Below are positions 13,422 to 21,671 of a stretch of DNA of 64,000 nucleotides, piece by piece. How positions within the stretch are numbered: the first letter of the stretch is position 1; every line of letters begins with the position of its first letter. The stretch comes from CAYLLN01 sp040901775 (GTDB lineage Bacteria; Planctomycetota; Planctomycetia; Pirellulales; Pirellulaceae), in NCBI GenBank assembly GCA_040901775.1, contig JBBDYF010000275.1, positions 1-64,000 of the forward strand, written 5' to 3'. The translations under genes and the position numbers were made by a program. Under the pieces are notes generated by a model, which was given only the letters and a program-made list of their open reading frames with translations, was not told the DNA's origin and did not search any database.

Positions 13422-14879
13422 ATGCTCCCGCCTGATCTGCTCCTTCCCACCAGGCACCCTGCCATGCACGAAGCTCAACCGACGACGCCCTGGGGCTGCC
13501 GTGAATTCCGCTCGCTTCAGCAATCCAGCCGGCGGCAAATCCTGCAAGCTGGCGCTGCGGGAATGCTGGGGCTGACGCTCCCTGGCTTACTGCAAAGCCA
13601 ATCGCGAGCTTCCGACGCCCCGCCGCGGCCCGCCGGCTTTGGCAAGGCGAAGCGGTGCATCTTCTTGTTTATGTGGGGCGGACCGAGCCAGCTCGATACG
13701 TTCGACCTCAAGCCCGACGCGCCCGACACGGTGCGCGGACCGTTCAAGCCGGTGGCGACGAAAACGCCCGGCTTGTCGATCTGCGAGCACTTCAAGCAGT
13801 TGGCCACCGTGACCGACAAGCTGGCGGTGATTCGCTCGCTGGGGCACGACGACCCGGCGCATCTATCGAGCGGTCACGCGGTGGTCACCGGTCACCTGGC
13901 ACCGGTAGTGCGGAGCGACGCCACGCCTCCCAGTCCCAGGGACACGCCGCACATGGGCTCGGTGCTCGCCAAGCTCCGCCCCGCGGCGACCGCCATTCCG
14001 CCCTTTGTCACCATGCCCTGGATCGCCTATCACCCCGCCGCGCCCGGCGGGCAGGCGCCCGGTCAGCATGGAGGCTGGTTGGGCCCGGCCTACGATCCGC
14101 TGTTGGTGACCGGCGACCCGAACGACGCCAACTGGAAAGTCCCGGCGCTCAACTTGCAGCCGGGCATTACGCCCGAGTTGCTCGCCAGCCGGCACGGGTT
14201 GCTGGCCGAGCTCGATAGCCAGCGGGCGGCGCTCGATGCGTTTGCCGCGACGGCCGCCATGACCGGTCACCAGGCGCGGGCCTTGTCGCTGCTCAGCTCG
14301 CCGGAGGTTCGCGCGGCGTTCGATCTCTCGCAAGAGCCGGCGGCGGTGCGCGATCGTTATGGCCGCAACATTCATGGTCAGTGCGTGCTGCTGGCGCGGC
14401 GGTTGATCGAGCATGGCGTGTCGCTGGTCAACGTCAATTGGCACAACGACGGCAAGGCCTTTTGGGATACGCACGGAGATAATTTCAACCGGCACCAGAA
14501 CGACCTGATTCCGCCCGCCGACCAGGCGCTCACGGCCCTGTTGACCGATCTGTCCGAGCGCGGCCTGCTGGACGACACGATCGTCGCCTGGGTGGGCGAG
14601 TTCGGCCGCCGCCCGGAGATCAGCAACGGGACGGGCCGCGAGCATTGGCCCTATTGCTATAGCGGCCTGCTGGCGGGGGGTGGGATTGCCGGCGGAGCGG
14701 TGTATGGCGCCAGCGACAAGCTCGCCGCGTATCCGTCGTCGAACCCGGTCAGCCCGCAGCAATATGCCGCGACCATCTTGCACGCCTTGGGCATTCCGCC
14801 CGACCAGGTGCTGCCCGATCCCGCCGGCCGGCCGCACTCGATCTACGCCGGCCAGCCGATCGAGGCGCTGTTCACGTAA
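13422..14879 (+). CDS. DUF1501 protein, Tat-exported
   Basis: A 485-residue exported protein of the DUF1501 family, a sulfatase/alkaline-phosphatase-like fold abundant in planctomycetes. The Tat signal is SSRRQILQAGAAGMLGLTLP (RR at residues 37-38). Family landmarks are FLFMWGGPSQLDTFDLKPDA, HGQCVLLARRLIEHGV, VGEFGRRPEISNGTGREHWP and, at the C-terminus, PHSIYAGQPIEALF. DUF1501 genes usually sit beside PSCyt/PSD1 (DUF1553) genes; here none is adjacent, and the window's only PSD1 gene is at 60 kb. Starts at 13422 or at the ATG at 13464 are both compatible; neither has a clear ribosome-binding site. Confidence 0.92.
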   Translation: MLPPDLLLPTRHPAMHEAQPTTPWGCREFRSLQQSSRRQILQAGAAGMLGLTLPGLLQSQSRASDAPPRPAGFGKAKRCIFLFMWGGPSQLDTFDLKPDAPDTVRGPFKPVATKTPGLSICEHFKQLATVTDKLAVIRSLGHDDPAHLSSGHAVVTGHLAPVVRSDATPPSPRDTPHMGSVLAKLRPAATAIPPFVTMPWIAYHPAAPGGQAPGQHGGWLGPAYDPLLVTGDPNDANWKVPALNLQPGITPELLASRHGLLAELDSQRAALDAFAATAAMTGHQARALSLLSSPEVRAAFDLSQEPAAVRDRYGRNIHGQCVLLARRLIEHGVSLVNVNWHNDGKAFWDTHGDNFNRHQNDLIPPADQALTALLTDLSERGLLDDTIVAWVGEFGRRPEISNGTGREHWPYCYSGLLAGGGIAGGAVYGASDKLAAYPSSNPVSPQQYAATILHALGIPPDQVLPDPAGRPHSIYAGQPIEALFT

Positions 14880-14889
14880 GAACGCAACG

Positions 14890-15174
14890 CTAGCCCGACT
14901 TCGACGGCTTGCCCGAAGCGCCCTTCGACTTGGTCCGCTTGTTGTCGGTGCGAAACGCGCGCTTCGTCTGGCCGACGATTCCCGCCGTCCGGCTGCCGAC
15001 GCGGGCATGCTCGCCCTTGCCTTCAAAGTTGCCGAGCCGCCGCTCGGTGTCCTGCTCGTGTCCCGGCAAGCCTGAGCGTTCGGCCTTCACATCGGCCTGG
15101 GGCACGACATTGAGCGTCCGCCTTTTGACCGAAGACTTGACCGTGGAATTAGTCGGTTTTTTCTTGTTCGCCAT
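14890..15174 (-). CDS. Small basic protein of unknown function
   Basis: A 94-residue Lys/Arg/Ser/Thr-rich hydrophilic protein beginning MANKKKPTNSTVKSSVKRR and ending SKGASGKPSKSG. It has no signal peptide, membrane segment or recognised domain. The strong positive charge and low complexity at both ends suggest nucleic-acid binding, but that is inference only. The start at 15174 has AAAGGAG at about 8 nt and is clearly better than the open frame upstream. The gene converges on the DUF1501 gene with a 10-bp gap. Confidence 0.65.
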   Translation of the reverse strand: MANKKKPTNSTVKSSVKRRTLNVVPQADVKAERSGLPGHEQDTERRLGNFEGKGEHARVGSRTAGIVGQTKRAFRTDNKRTKSKGASGKPSKSG

Positions 15175-15288
15175 GGAATTGGCTCCTTTGTCGAAGGCGT
15201 GGTGGGCAATCGCGCTGCGAGTGTTCGAGCGGGCTGCATACCGCAAGAGGAGCAATTCTGATGCCGCCGGCGCGATCCAGGCCGGCAA

Positions 15289-15918
15289 CTAACCGCAGAC
15301 CGACCAGATCCACAAGCCGACCAGCGCTACCGACGCGCCGAGCCAGGCATTGTGTTCGTGATTTTTGCGCCACTGGGCCAGCGACCAGCCGTCGGCGGTG
15401 GGCAGCTTCAGCCGAGGTACGAAGCGCGGCACGCGGGCCGCATACGCCGGCCACTCGTCGGGGAAGAACCTGGCGAGCACCTGCTCTTCGTCCCGCACGG
15501 CAAGCCAATACAGAACGACCGTGGGACCGACGACAAACGCCAGCATCAGCGGATCGGCCAGCAGCGTGCAGAAGCCGGCCATCATCAAGAACGTGCCGAC
15601 GTACAGCGGATTGCGAACCATCGCATAAGGTCCGATCGTAACCAACTCTTTGACTTTGCGGAGCGTCCCGGCCGCCCAACTGCGGACCAGCAAGCCAGAC
15701 AGCAACAAAGCCAATCCGGTGGCCACCAGCGGGTCGGCCACGTTCAGCACGTTGCGCGGGCGAGTGCGCATTACGAACAGATCGACCAACACCAACAGCG
15801 TGAACAGCACCATGCTGATGGCAACCCGGCGCTCGATCAGCAGGACGTGAATGCGGTTCGCCAGAGTCGGAGCAGCGGTCGAGTCCTCGGGCAGCCGGGC
15901 AGCAATATGCGTGGCCAT
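15289..15918 (-). CDS. ICMT/PEMT-like membrane methyltransferase
   Basis: A 209-residue integral membrane protein with four or five helices. The core is LVTIGPYAMVRNPLYVGTFL (residues 92-111), the RHPxYxG-like SAM-binding region of isoprenylcysteine carboxyl methyltransferase and phospholipid methyltransferases. It is followed by RDEEQVLARFFPDEWPAYAA, equivalent to the conserved E-x-x-L...W-x-x-Y motif. Bacterial members methylate lipids or other hydrophobic substrates that cannot be identified here. The frame continues upstream to 16017 but without conserved sequence, so the ATG at 15918 is used. Confidence 0.85.
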   Translation of the reverse strand: MATHIAARLPEDSTAAPTLANRIHVLLIERRVAISMVLFTLLVLVDLFVMRTRPRNVLNVADPLVATGLALLLSGLLVRSWAAGTLRKVKELVTIGPYAMVRNPLYVGTFLMMAGFCTLLADPLMLAFVVGPTVVLYWLAVRDEEQVLARFFPDEWPAYAARVPRFVPRLKLPTADGWSLAQWRKNHEHNAWLGASVALVGLWIWSVCG

Positions 15919-16107
15919 GAGTCGGTGTGGCAAAGGTAGGCGGGGCCGATTGGGCAAAGACGAGCCGATCCTATATCGGCGATTTGCCTTGCTGGCAATG
16001 ACAACTTCATCCTCCAAACGATTTCGCTGCTGGCGCTGCTAGCAGAGTGGCTCGAGCAAGCGGTCAAGATTTCGGAACACTAAAAACGAAATGATTCTCT
16101 GCGTTTA

Positions 16108-16899
16108 CTAAGAAAAAAGACTCGGCTCTTCCTTCGGCGGCCAAAAGACACCAAGGACCAGCCAGACGTTATATGGGAAGTGAGTGCCCATGAAGAACCG
16201 CGTGTTTTTCTTGGGACCACAGAGCTCCGTAAGGAACTTGCTGCGGACGCTCTCCGCCGCGGCCTCGTCCGAACCGAGTCGCGCGCTCTCCTTTAGAAAC
16301 AATGCGCCCAATTCCCAATCCTCACACATCGCCGTGTGTGGCTTGTCGCTGTCCTCGCACTGAAAAACGTAATGAAAACTGTACGGCAGCTTTCGGAGTG
16401 GTTTCTGAGACGGACCGAATAATGTTTGCTGCTGAAATAACCGCTTCCACTCCGGCTTCCAGTCCGGTTCTTCAGCTTCACGAATCTCCATGTCGAGCAC
16501 TTGGGCGGGCCTGACAATGCCAAGCGAGGTTTTATCGCGCTCGTACCCTGCCTTCCACTGGTTCAACGTGCTGTGCGGCATTGAATCGATAATTCGACGC
16601 CGTTCCTGCCATTCATGTTTCGTCGAGAGCGGCTCACCAATAAGCTGGATTGAGTCCAATTCGGGTCGGCGGCTCTCCTTGCGCCTGTCATTCCCAGCCC
16701 CGGTTGCTGAAAGCTCAACCTCGATCCATTGGTACTTCTTAAACCGCTGATGGGTTGGGCGGTAACGGTAATCGACCGGGTAGAGCCGAACCCACTCTAG
16801 CGATTCGGTGACGCCTGCAGTGCAAACGAGTTCCTGATAACCCCGAGACGGATGCGGGTAGGTCATCACTGTGATGAGCACCTTCGTTTTCTCGCTCAT
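16108..16899 (-). CDS. DuOB-like (dual OB-fold) protein paired with DUF488
   Basis: A 263-residue soluble protein. Its N-terminal half, with KVLITVMTYPHPSRGYQELV (residues 6-25), CTAGV, WVRLYPVDYR (36-45) and FKKYQWIEVELSA (53-65), resembles the dual OB-fold family seen beside DUF488 genes. That assignment is from memory and needs a profile search. The C-terminal half includes SFHYVFQCEDSDKPHTAMCE and GTHFPYNVWLVLGVFWPP. It overlaps the upstream winged-helix/DUF488 gene by 4 bp (ATGA), so the two are translationally coupled. Local GC is clearly below the window average (about 45-55% versus over 60%), which suggests recent acquisition. The function is unknown; a nucleic-acid-related role is plausible. 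Confidence 0.7.
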   Translation of the reverse strand: MSEKTKVLITVMTYPHPSRGYQELVCTAGVTESLEWVRLYPVDYRYRPTHQRFKKYQWIEVELSATGAGNDRRKESRRPELDSIQLIGEPLSTKHEWQERRRIIDSMPHSTLNQWKAGYERDKTSLGIVRPAQVLDMEIREAEEPDWKPEWKRLFQQQTLFGPSQKPLRKLPYSFHYVFQCEDSDKPHTAMCEDWELGALFLKESARLGSDEAAAESVRSKFLTELCGPKKNTRFFMGTHFPYNVWLVLGVFWPPKEEPSLFS

Positions 16900-17759
16900 G
16901 GCCGAGGCTCCAAGTGAACGACCGGAAGTCCTGTCCTTTCGGCCACCTCAGACGCCAACCGACTTCGGTGACAGAAGCAGGGATCAGCCTCCATGCAAAC
17001 AAGAACACTGGGACTCTCGACGATCAGACGAGCGACTCGTTCTACCGCCACGTTTTCGGACGTCAATGTGTTCCTCTCGTAACTTTCGAACAGCATCGAG
17101 TAGTCAGCCGGCGATTCAAGTGACTGCCGTTGATCCGATGCTATCCCAAGCTCCGGCACATGCTCGTAGCAAATGCCAATCAAGCCGCATAGCCTATTTA
17201 GAGTACTTTTGTGAAAGCCGTATCGCCGAGCCACAGGATTTCTCCGCACATCCACGAGTCGCGAGATGCCGCTTTGGACGAGCAAATTCAAGAAGCCGTC
17301 CACTTGCAGTCCCTCGTAGCCCGCCGTGTACACCATCGGTTCAGCGGATGGCCGTGGAGCCAATCGCTCGCGTTTACTGTTCACAGTGAACGCAGGATAG
17401 CTCCGGTACACATAGTTCATGAGCTCGTTGATTGGCTTCAACGAAAGGCGACGCACAACGCGATCAATATCTCGACTAACCGCGGCGGGTAAAGTATCGC
17501 GATTGCATGGAGTTCTTCCCAATTTCCATGCGTTGTCGCTTTCATTGATGTAGCCCTCTGCGATCAATGTCTCGACCTCTCGGACCAATGCGAAGGAATA
17601 GGGACCGTAGTGGTACGGAACGAAGTCGTAGAAGGACGGACCTCCGTTGGTCCCGGTCTCCTGCCTAAGTACGAACGCCCATTTGGTGAGTTCAAGCCTG
17701 GAGACCGGACGGCGAGCCCGATGGAGCATCTCCATCAGGACTTTCTGTCTATTCAACAT
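16896..17759 (-). CDS. Winged-helix/SocA-like plus DUF488 fusion protein
   Basis: A 287-residue protein with two parts. Residues 1-130 look like a winged-helix or Panacea/SocA-like domain (SRLELTKWAFVLRQE, then FVPYHYGPYSFALVREVETL). Residues 143-287 are DUF488, with YTAGYEG (144-150), VDVRRNP (169-175) and the conserved CMEADPCFCHR (255-265). DUF488 proteins have no firmly established biochemical role. Fusion to a PYxYGPxS-type module is notable because that module is common in antitoxins and phage-related regulators. The gene heads a two-gene operon with the DuOB-like gene and lies in a low-GC island. Confidence 0.78.
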   Translation of the reverse strand: MLNRQKVLMEMLHRARRPVSRLELTKWAFVLRQETGTNGGPSFYDFVPYHYGPYSFALVREVETLIAEGYINESDNAWKLGRTPCNRDTLPAAVSRDIDRVVRRLSLKPINELMNYVYRSYPAFTVNSKRERLAPRPSAEPMVYTAGYEGLQVDGFLNLLVQSGISRLVDVRRNPVARRYGFHKSTLNRLCGLIGICYEHVPELGIASDQRQSLESPADYSMLFESYERNTLTSENVAVERVARLIVESPSVLVCMEADPCFCHRSRLASEVAERTGLPVVHLEPRP

Positions 17760-17837
17760 GGAGTGAGGCTTCCTGCCGTGCCGGAGCCGCCATGTGCTCC
17801 GGGAAATTGTAAATGGAAAAACAATATTGAGAGCATC

Positions 17838-18863
17838 TTACGTCAGCCCAAAGGCCTTTTGCATTTGCTCGCGAACCGTCGTTAGCCGCTCCAAGTCGCC
17901 GCCGCCGACCTCGGCCGTGGTCCAGCCGGTGAAGCCGATTTCGTCGAGTCCCTTTTGCACTTCGCCCCACGGCAGGTCGTCGTCGGCAGAGGTGATATCG
18001 ACGAACTTGTTCTGCTTCCGGCTGAAGCCCTTCACGTCGAGCTTCACCGCCCGGCGGCCGAACGCCTTCAGCCAGTCGCGCGGCTGGCCGTACTTCCAGT
18101 GGTTGCCGATGTCGTAATACATGCCGACCCAAGGGCTATTGAAGCTATCGACAAACTGGATGAACCGCTCGGGCGACTGATCGGGAGGGGCGTCGTGATC
18201 GTAGTGCATCTTGTTCCAAACATTCTCGAACAAGATCGGCTGCCCCAGCGAAGCCGCTAGCGGAATCAGTTTTTTAATCTCTTGCCGGGCGCGCTCGTCA
18301 ATCTCGTCGGCCGGGCCGTCGTCGCCGCGCCCCACCACGATCAACACACCGTTGCCCCCCGCCGCGTGCGAAACGCGAATGCAATGCTCGATGTTCGCCA
18401 CCCCTTTGGCCCGCTCCTCGGCATTGGCACTGGTGAGCCGCTGGTTCCAGTGGGCGTGGTTAATCGCGTTGTGAACGAAGACGCCCGATTGCTGCACCGC
18501 CGCGCGAGCCTCGGCGGCTGTGAACGAGCCCGCCTCGTCGAAATCGACCCCGTCGAACCCCGCCTCGGCCGCCAGCTTCAGCCGCTCGACCAGCGACAGC
18601 TTCTTCCCTTCGACCTCTTTGGCGATCATCCCCAGCTTGCACGACAGCAGGATTCGCTTGCCCTCCGGCGGGGCAATGATCCCCCGCACTGGCTCGCTTG
18701 TCGGCTCCTGGCTGTAGGCTAACTGAGCAGCGACCGCCGCTCCCAGGGCAGCGGCACCGGCAGCCAGAAAAGAACGTCGGCCGGTGGAAATTGGACGATC
18801 GGTAATTGTGTCCTTAGCGACGCTTCGCAGAAGCGTGTCCTGAAATGTGGTCTGGTGCTTCAT
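17838..18863 (-). CDS. Tat-exported sugar phosphate isomerase/epimerase-like TIM barrel
   Basis: A 341-residue protein with a Tat signal (TGRRSFLAAGAAALGAAVAA, RR at 29-30) and an AP-endonuclease-2/xylose-isomerase-like TIM barrel. Landmarks are KLAAEAGFDGVDFDEAG, GRGDDGPADEI, PILFENVWNKM, WVGMYYDIGNHW and TAEVGGGDL. The conserved acidic and His residues in these strands fit a divalent-metal site. Family members isomerise or epimerise sugars; exported versions are typical of planctomycetes. Residues 9-18 (DTLLRSVAKD region) are encoded by a 24-bp interspersed hairpin repeat that recurs at 62133-62156. A possible promoter lies at 18928-18955. Confidence 0.88.
   Translation of the reverse strand: MKHQTTFQDTLLRSVAKDTITDRPISTGRRSFLAAGAAALGAAVAAQLAYSQEPTSEPVRGIIAPPEGKRILLSCKLGMIAKEVEGKKLSLVERLKLAAEAGFDGVDFDEAGSFTAAEARAAVQQSGVFVHNAINHAHWNQRLTSANAEERAKGVANIEHCIRVSHAAGGNGVLIVVGRGDDGPADEIDERARQEIKKLIPLAASLGQPILFENVWNKMHYDHDAPPDQSPERFIQFVDSFNSPWVGMYYDIGNHWKYGQPRDWLKAFGRRAVKLDVKGFSRKQNKFVDITSADDDLPWGEVQKGLDEIGFTGWTTAEVGGGDLERLTTVREQMQKAFGLT
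18813..18836. repeat. 24-bp hairpin repeat inside a reading frame, copy 1
   Basis: An exact 24-bp match to 62133-62156. Its core ACGCTTCGCAGAAGCGT is a 7-bp stem with a GCA loop. Here, read on the minus strand, it encodes part of the N-terminal extension ahead of the Tat motif of the TIM-barrel protein. Confidence 0.85.
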
Positions 18864-19351
18864 CGTTCGAACTCCGCGGGGCTGGTTTTGCTAATCGCTG
18901 GTCGGTTTTTTTCGCCGAGCCGTTTCGCTTATAGTATTGCAAGTCTTGTCGGCAAAAGCACTTGGGGTTTCGCTAATCGACTTCGGCCGGGGTTTTGTTA
19001 ATCAGGGTGATTAGCCTAATTCGCCTCTACGAGCGACTCAGGGACCAGCCAGGCTCCCCGCCGACGGCCCTTCGGCCAGCCCTAAATATATCGTTTGTAC
19101 ACAAGTGTGTCAATGCCCACTTTGGAGGGTCCCCGTCATGCCGTAGCGGGCCAGGGTGGTGGGAGCCAGCGAGAACCAGACAAAGCGGCGCGGAGGGTGG
19201 AGAGAAGTCTGGCAAAATCGAGTGCAAGTGATTTTGAAGGTGTGGCCAAATCCGAACCGCTAAACGATCAGCCGCTCAGCGGGTAGAATTTAAGCGCGAT
19301 CGAGAGCGATCGTTCCGCGCTCGAGTCAACCACCCCGTTACCCGCTTTATC
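18864..19351. other. Intergenic region between divergent genes
   Basis: A 488-bp region between the minus-strand TIM-barrel gene and hemQ. It contains a possible minus-strand promoter (18928-18955) and a perfect dyad TAATCAGGGTGATTA at 18999-19013. No gene is supported. The spacing of the dyad does not say which gene, if either, it regulates. Confidence 0.4.
18928..18955 (-). promoter_or_regulatory. Possible sigma-70 promoter for the TIM-barrel gene
   Basis: On the minus strand, TTGCCG (18950-18955) is followed after 16 bp by TATAAG (18928-18933), about 65 bp ahead of the start at 18863. Both boxes are imperfect. Confidence 0.35.
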
Positions 19352-20212
19352 ATGTCCACAGGCCGTTCTCCTGCCGCTCCGCCCGTGCCGATCAGTCTCG
19401 AACCGACCGCCGGCTGGCACTGCACGCATTTTTATTACCGGTTCGATCGCGGCGTGCTGGCGCAGCTCAGCCACGACCAATTGGGCGCGGGTCGCGAGCA
19501 GATCGCCGCGATCCTCGATCCAGCCGGGGCCGAGGCTCCGGCGAGATTGCAGACGAGCGTCGTCAGCGGCCACAAGGCCGATTTCGGCCTGATGGCGATG
19601 GACCCGCATCCGCTGAAGATCGAAGCGGTGAACCAGCGGCTGCTGGCCAGTCCGCTCGGCCCGGCGCTGGTGCCGGCGTACTCGTTCGTCTCGGTGACCG
19701 AAATTTCCGAGTATGTGCCGACTGTCGAACAATACGGCCAGAAGCTGGTGGCCGAAGGGGATGCCGAGGGAAGCCCCACCCATGCCGCCAAGCTGAAGGC
19801 GTATGACGATCGGTTGCCGATGATGAACCGCCAGCGGCTGACGCCCGATTTTCCGCCCTACCCGGCGACTTGCTTCTATCCGATGAACAAAAAGCGGAAG
19901 GTGGTGGAGAACTGGTTTTTGCTGTCGCCCGCCGAGCGAAACAAAATGATGGCCGAACATGCTAAAAGCGGCATGACCTTCGCCGGCAAGGTGCAGCAAC
20001 TGATTACCGTGGGCCTGGGCCTGGACGACTGGGAATGGGGCGTCACGCTGTGGGCCAAGAACCCGGAGTATCTCAAAGAGATCGTGTACCGGATGCGATT
20101 CGACGAGGCGAGCGCCCGCTACGCCGAGTTCGGCCCGTTCTACGCCAGCTACGTCACCTCGCCCGCCGAGATGCTGGAACATTGCCGAGTGGGTAGGTTG
20201 AGCATGTCCTAA
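19352..20212 (+). CDS. hemQ: Coproheme decarboxylase (HemQ/ChdC, chlorite dismutase family)
   Basis: A 286-residue protein of the chlorite dismutase-like superfamily. The C-terminal half is diagnostic for HemQ: CFYPMNKKRKVVENWFLLSP (174-193), AEHAKSGMTF with the probable axial heme ligand His203, GLGLDDWEWGVTLWA (221-235) and YRMRFDEASARYAEFGPFY (246-264). The enzyme decarboxylates coproheme III to heme b with peroxide, the last step of the coproporphyrin-dependent heme pathway. No Arg characteristic of true chlorite dismutase was identified, so chlorite detoxification is less likely. The gene appears monocistronic; no other heme gene is nearby. Confidence 0.92.
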   Translation: MSTGRSPAAPPVPISLEPTAGWHCTHFYYRFDRGVLAQLSHDQLGAGREQIAAILDPAGAEAPARLQTSVVSGHKADFGLMAMDPHPLKIEAVNQRLLASPLGPALVPAYSFVSVTEISEYVPTVEQYGQKLVAEGDAEGSPTHAAKLKAYDDRLPMMNRQRLTPDFPPYPATCFYPMNKKRKVVENWFLLSPAERNKMMAEHAKSGMTFAGKVQQLITVGLGLDDWEWGVTLWAKNPEYLKEIVYRMRFDEASARYAEFGPFYASYVTSPAEMLEHCRVGRLSMS

Positions 20213-20238
20213 GTGCGACTTTCGTGGAGCCTCATACG

Positions 20239-20679
20239 GTGACTGCCGTTCCGAAAGAAGCTGCTGCTGCCCATGACGCAATCCAGCAATGGTTGGGCCA
20301 CCTGAACGAGCTGATTGGCGAGTTTGACGGCTGGGCCAAGGAGCTGGGCTGGTCCACGCGGCGAATCGAAAAGTCGATGAAGGACGCGGATGCCGGATCC
20401 TATCAAGCGTCGGCGCTGATGCTCCAACGCGATACCACCCGAGTGCTCTTGGAGCCGATTGCCCGTTCGGCGCCTGGCGCAGAGGGGGTTGTCGATCTGT
20501 ATTTGATGCCGGCTTACGACGACATCGCGAGTCTCTATCTGACACCCGCAGGCTGGCAACTGCATTACCTGTTTCCTGAGTCGCCGATGGTAGCCACAAT
20601 CCGCGATGCCAGCTCGAAAACTTTATCCAAAGAGGTGCTGGCAGAAGTGCTCAACCAAATGAGCAGCCATGTCGCCTAA
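20239..20679 (+). CDS. Unknown protein paired with a HEPN-like gene
   Basis: About 146 residues from the GTG at 20239; a GTG at 20224 is also possible. The N-terminal half is helical (HDAIQQWLGHLNELIGEFDG, then STRRIEKSMKDADAGSYQAS). The C-terminal half is beta-rich (VVDLYLMPAYDDIASLYLTP, WQLHYLFP). No known domain is recognised. It overlaps the next gene by 11 bp, so the two form a coupled pair. Local GC is lower than in the flanks. If the downstream gene is a HEPN ribonuclease toxin, this would be the natural candidate for its antitoxin or regulatory partner; that is inference from gene order only. Confidence 0.7.
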   Translation: MTAVPKEAAAAHDAIQQWLGHLNELIGEFDGWAKELGWSTRRIEKSMKDADAGSYQASALMLQRDTTRVLLEPIARSAPGAEGVVDLYLMPAYDDIASLYLTPAGWQLHYLFPESPMVATIRDASSKTLSKEVLAEVLNQMSSHVA

Positions 20680-21115
20680 ACTCTACCGCTGGCTGCGGGC
20701 GATCAAGGAGGTAGAGCGAGAGTATGGAGCGACTCAACTGGCCACTCAACGCCTGCTTTACGACTCTCATCGCGATCCTACGATTTTGCATGGTGAGTTG
20801 GCGGTGCGTGATGTTGGCCACGCTGCCGAGCGGCTCGAAGGAACCTACTTGATCCGATTGTTCGCAAAGTTTGAGGGCGGGCTGCGACTGTTTTGGTCGG
20901 TGAGTCTAGAAACCTATCCCCCGATGCGCGACTTGCTCGACGGCGTCACAGCGATGCGACGCATCCCTCACGAATACCTGAAGCAGGCGTATCGCGTTCG
21001 CGAATATCGGAATTCGCTCGTGCATGAGCCCACGGGCGACGCAGGTTCGATATCGATTGCCGAGGCCCGCGGCCATTTGTGTAGATATTTCGCATTCCTA
21101 CCGCCAAACTGGTAA
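20669..21115 (+). CDS. HEPN-like protein (putative RNase toxin)
   Basis: A 148-residue, mostly helical basic protein. Near the C-terminus it has REYRNSLVHEP: Arg114 and His119 form the R-x4-H motif of HEPN-superfamily ribonucleases. The upstream helices RLFAKFEGGLRLFW and DLLDGVTAMRRIPHEYLKQA fit the HEPN helical bundle. HEPN proteins act as RNases in toxin-antitoxin, abortive infection and CRISPR systems. The gene starts 11 bp inside the 3' end of the preceding gene. It has no signal peptide or membrane segment. The HEPN call rests on one motif and the fold pattern. Confidence 0.68.
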   Translation: MSPKLYRWLRAIKEVEREYGATQLATQRLLYDSHRDPTILHGELAVRDVGHAAERLEGTYLIRLFAKFEGGLRLFWSVSLETYPPMRDLLDGVTAMRRIPHEYLKQAYRVREYRNSLVHEPTGDAGSISIAEARGHLCRYFAFLPPNW

Positions 21116-21155
21116 TCAACTGCACGACTCTAAAGCAATTTAGCCCTGCCTTGGT

Positions 21156-21671
21156 ATGTCCAATCCCCTCCTCAAACCGAACGATCCGCGGTTCTCGCGT
21201 CCGCCGCTGACCGACGGCGAGGGGAAAAATCGCTTCGGCGATCCGGGCCAGGAAACGGCGCCGACCGACGCTCCGACGCAACCGAGCGGCGATCATTACT
21301 CGGCGACCGTCGTCGCCAGCGAGCAGCCCTATCAGCCGAGGTACGAGACCACCGCCCCCTCGCGCGGCGTGTTGCTGCTGGTCTTGGCCGTCGTTGGCAT
21401 CGGCGGGGCTGGCCTGGGCATGACGTCGCTTTCGGGGCTGGCGGCCGCCGGCTGGATATTTCCGCTATGCGCCACGGTGGTGTCGATGTCGGCCTGGCTA
21501 CTGGCACGCAGCGATTTGCGAGCGATGCGGCACGGCGGACGGGACGAAGCGGGCCGCCCGCTGACCCTGGTTGCCATGTGGCTGGGAATCGCCGGGCTGG
21601 CGGCGTGCGTGGGGTCGGTGGGGGCCATGATCTGGCTGGGCCTGAGCCTCTTGCCGGGTTTGATGTCATGA
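21156..21671 (+). CDS. Membrane protein of unknown function
   Basis: A 171-residue protein. The first 70 residues are polar and Pro/Thr-rich, followed by three hydrophobic helices (GVLLLVLAVVGIGGAGLGM, GWIFPLCATVVSMSAWLLA and LVAMWLGIAGLAACVGSVGA). A conserved-looking cytosolic loop RSDLRAMRHGGRDEAGR separates helices two and three; D-L-x-A-M-x-x-G-x-M/R-D is seen in DUF4190-like proteins. It overlaps the acyl-CoA dehydrogenase gene by 4 bp (ATGA). The function is unknown. Confidence 0.78.
   Translation: MSNPLLKPNDPRFSRPPLTDGEGKNRFGDPGQETAPTDAPTQPSGDHYSATVVASEQPYQPRYETTAPSRGVLLLVLAVVGIGGAGLGMTSLSGLAAAGWIFPLCATVVSMSAWLLARSDLRAMRHGGRDEAGRPLTLVAMWLGIAGLAACVGSVGAMIWLGLSLLPGLMS

Noticed and set aside
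15919..16017. N-terminal extension of the ICMT-like protein (MEDEVVIASKANRR...)
   Set aside because: Not conserved-looking, lacks a ribosome-binding site, and the ATG at 15918 gives the normal start.
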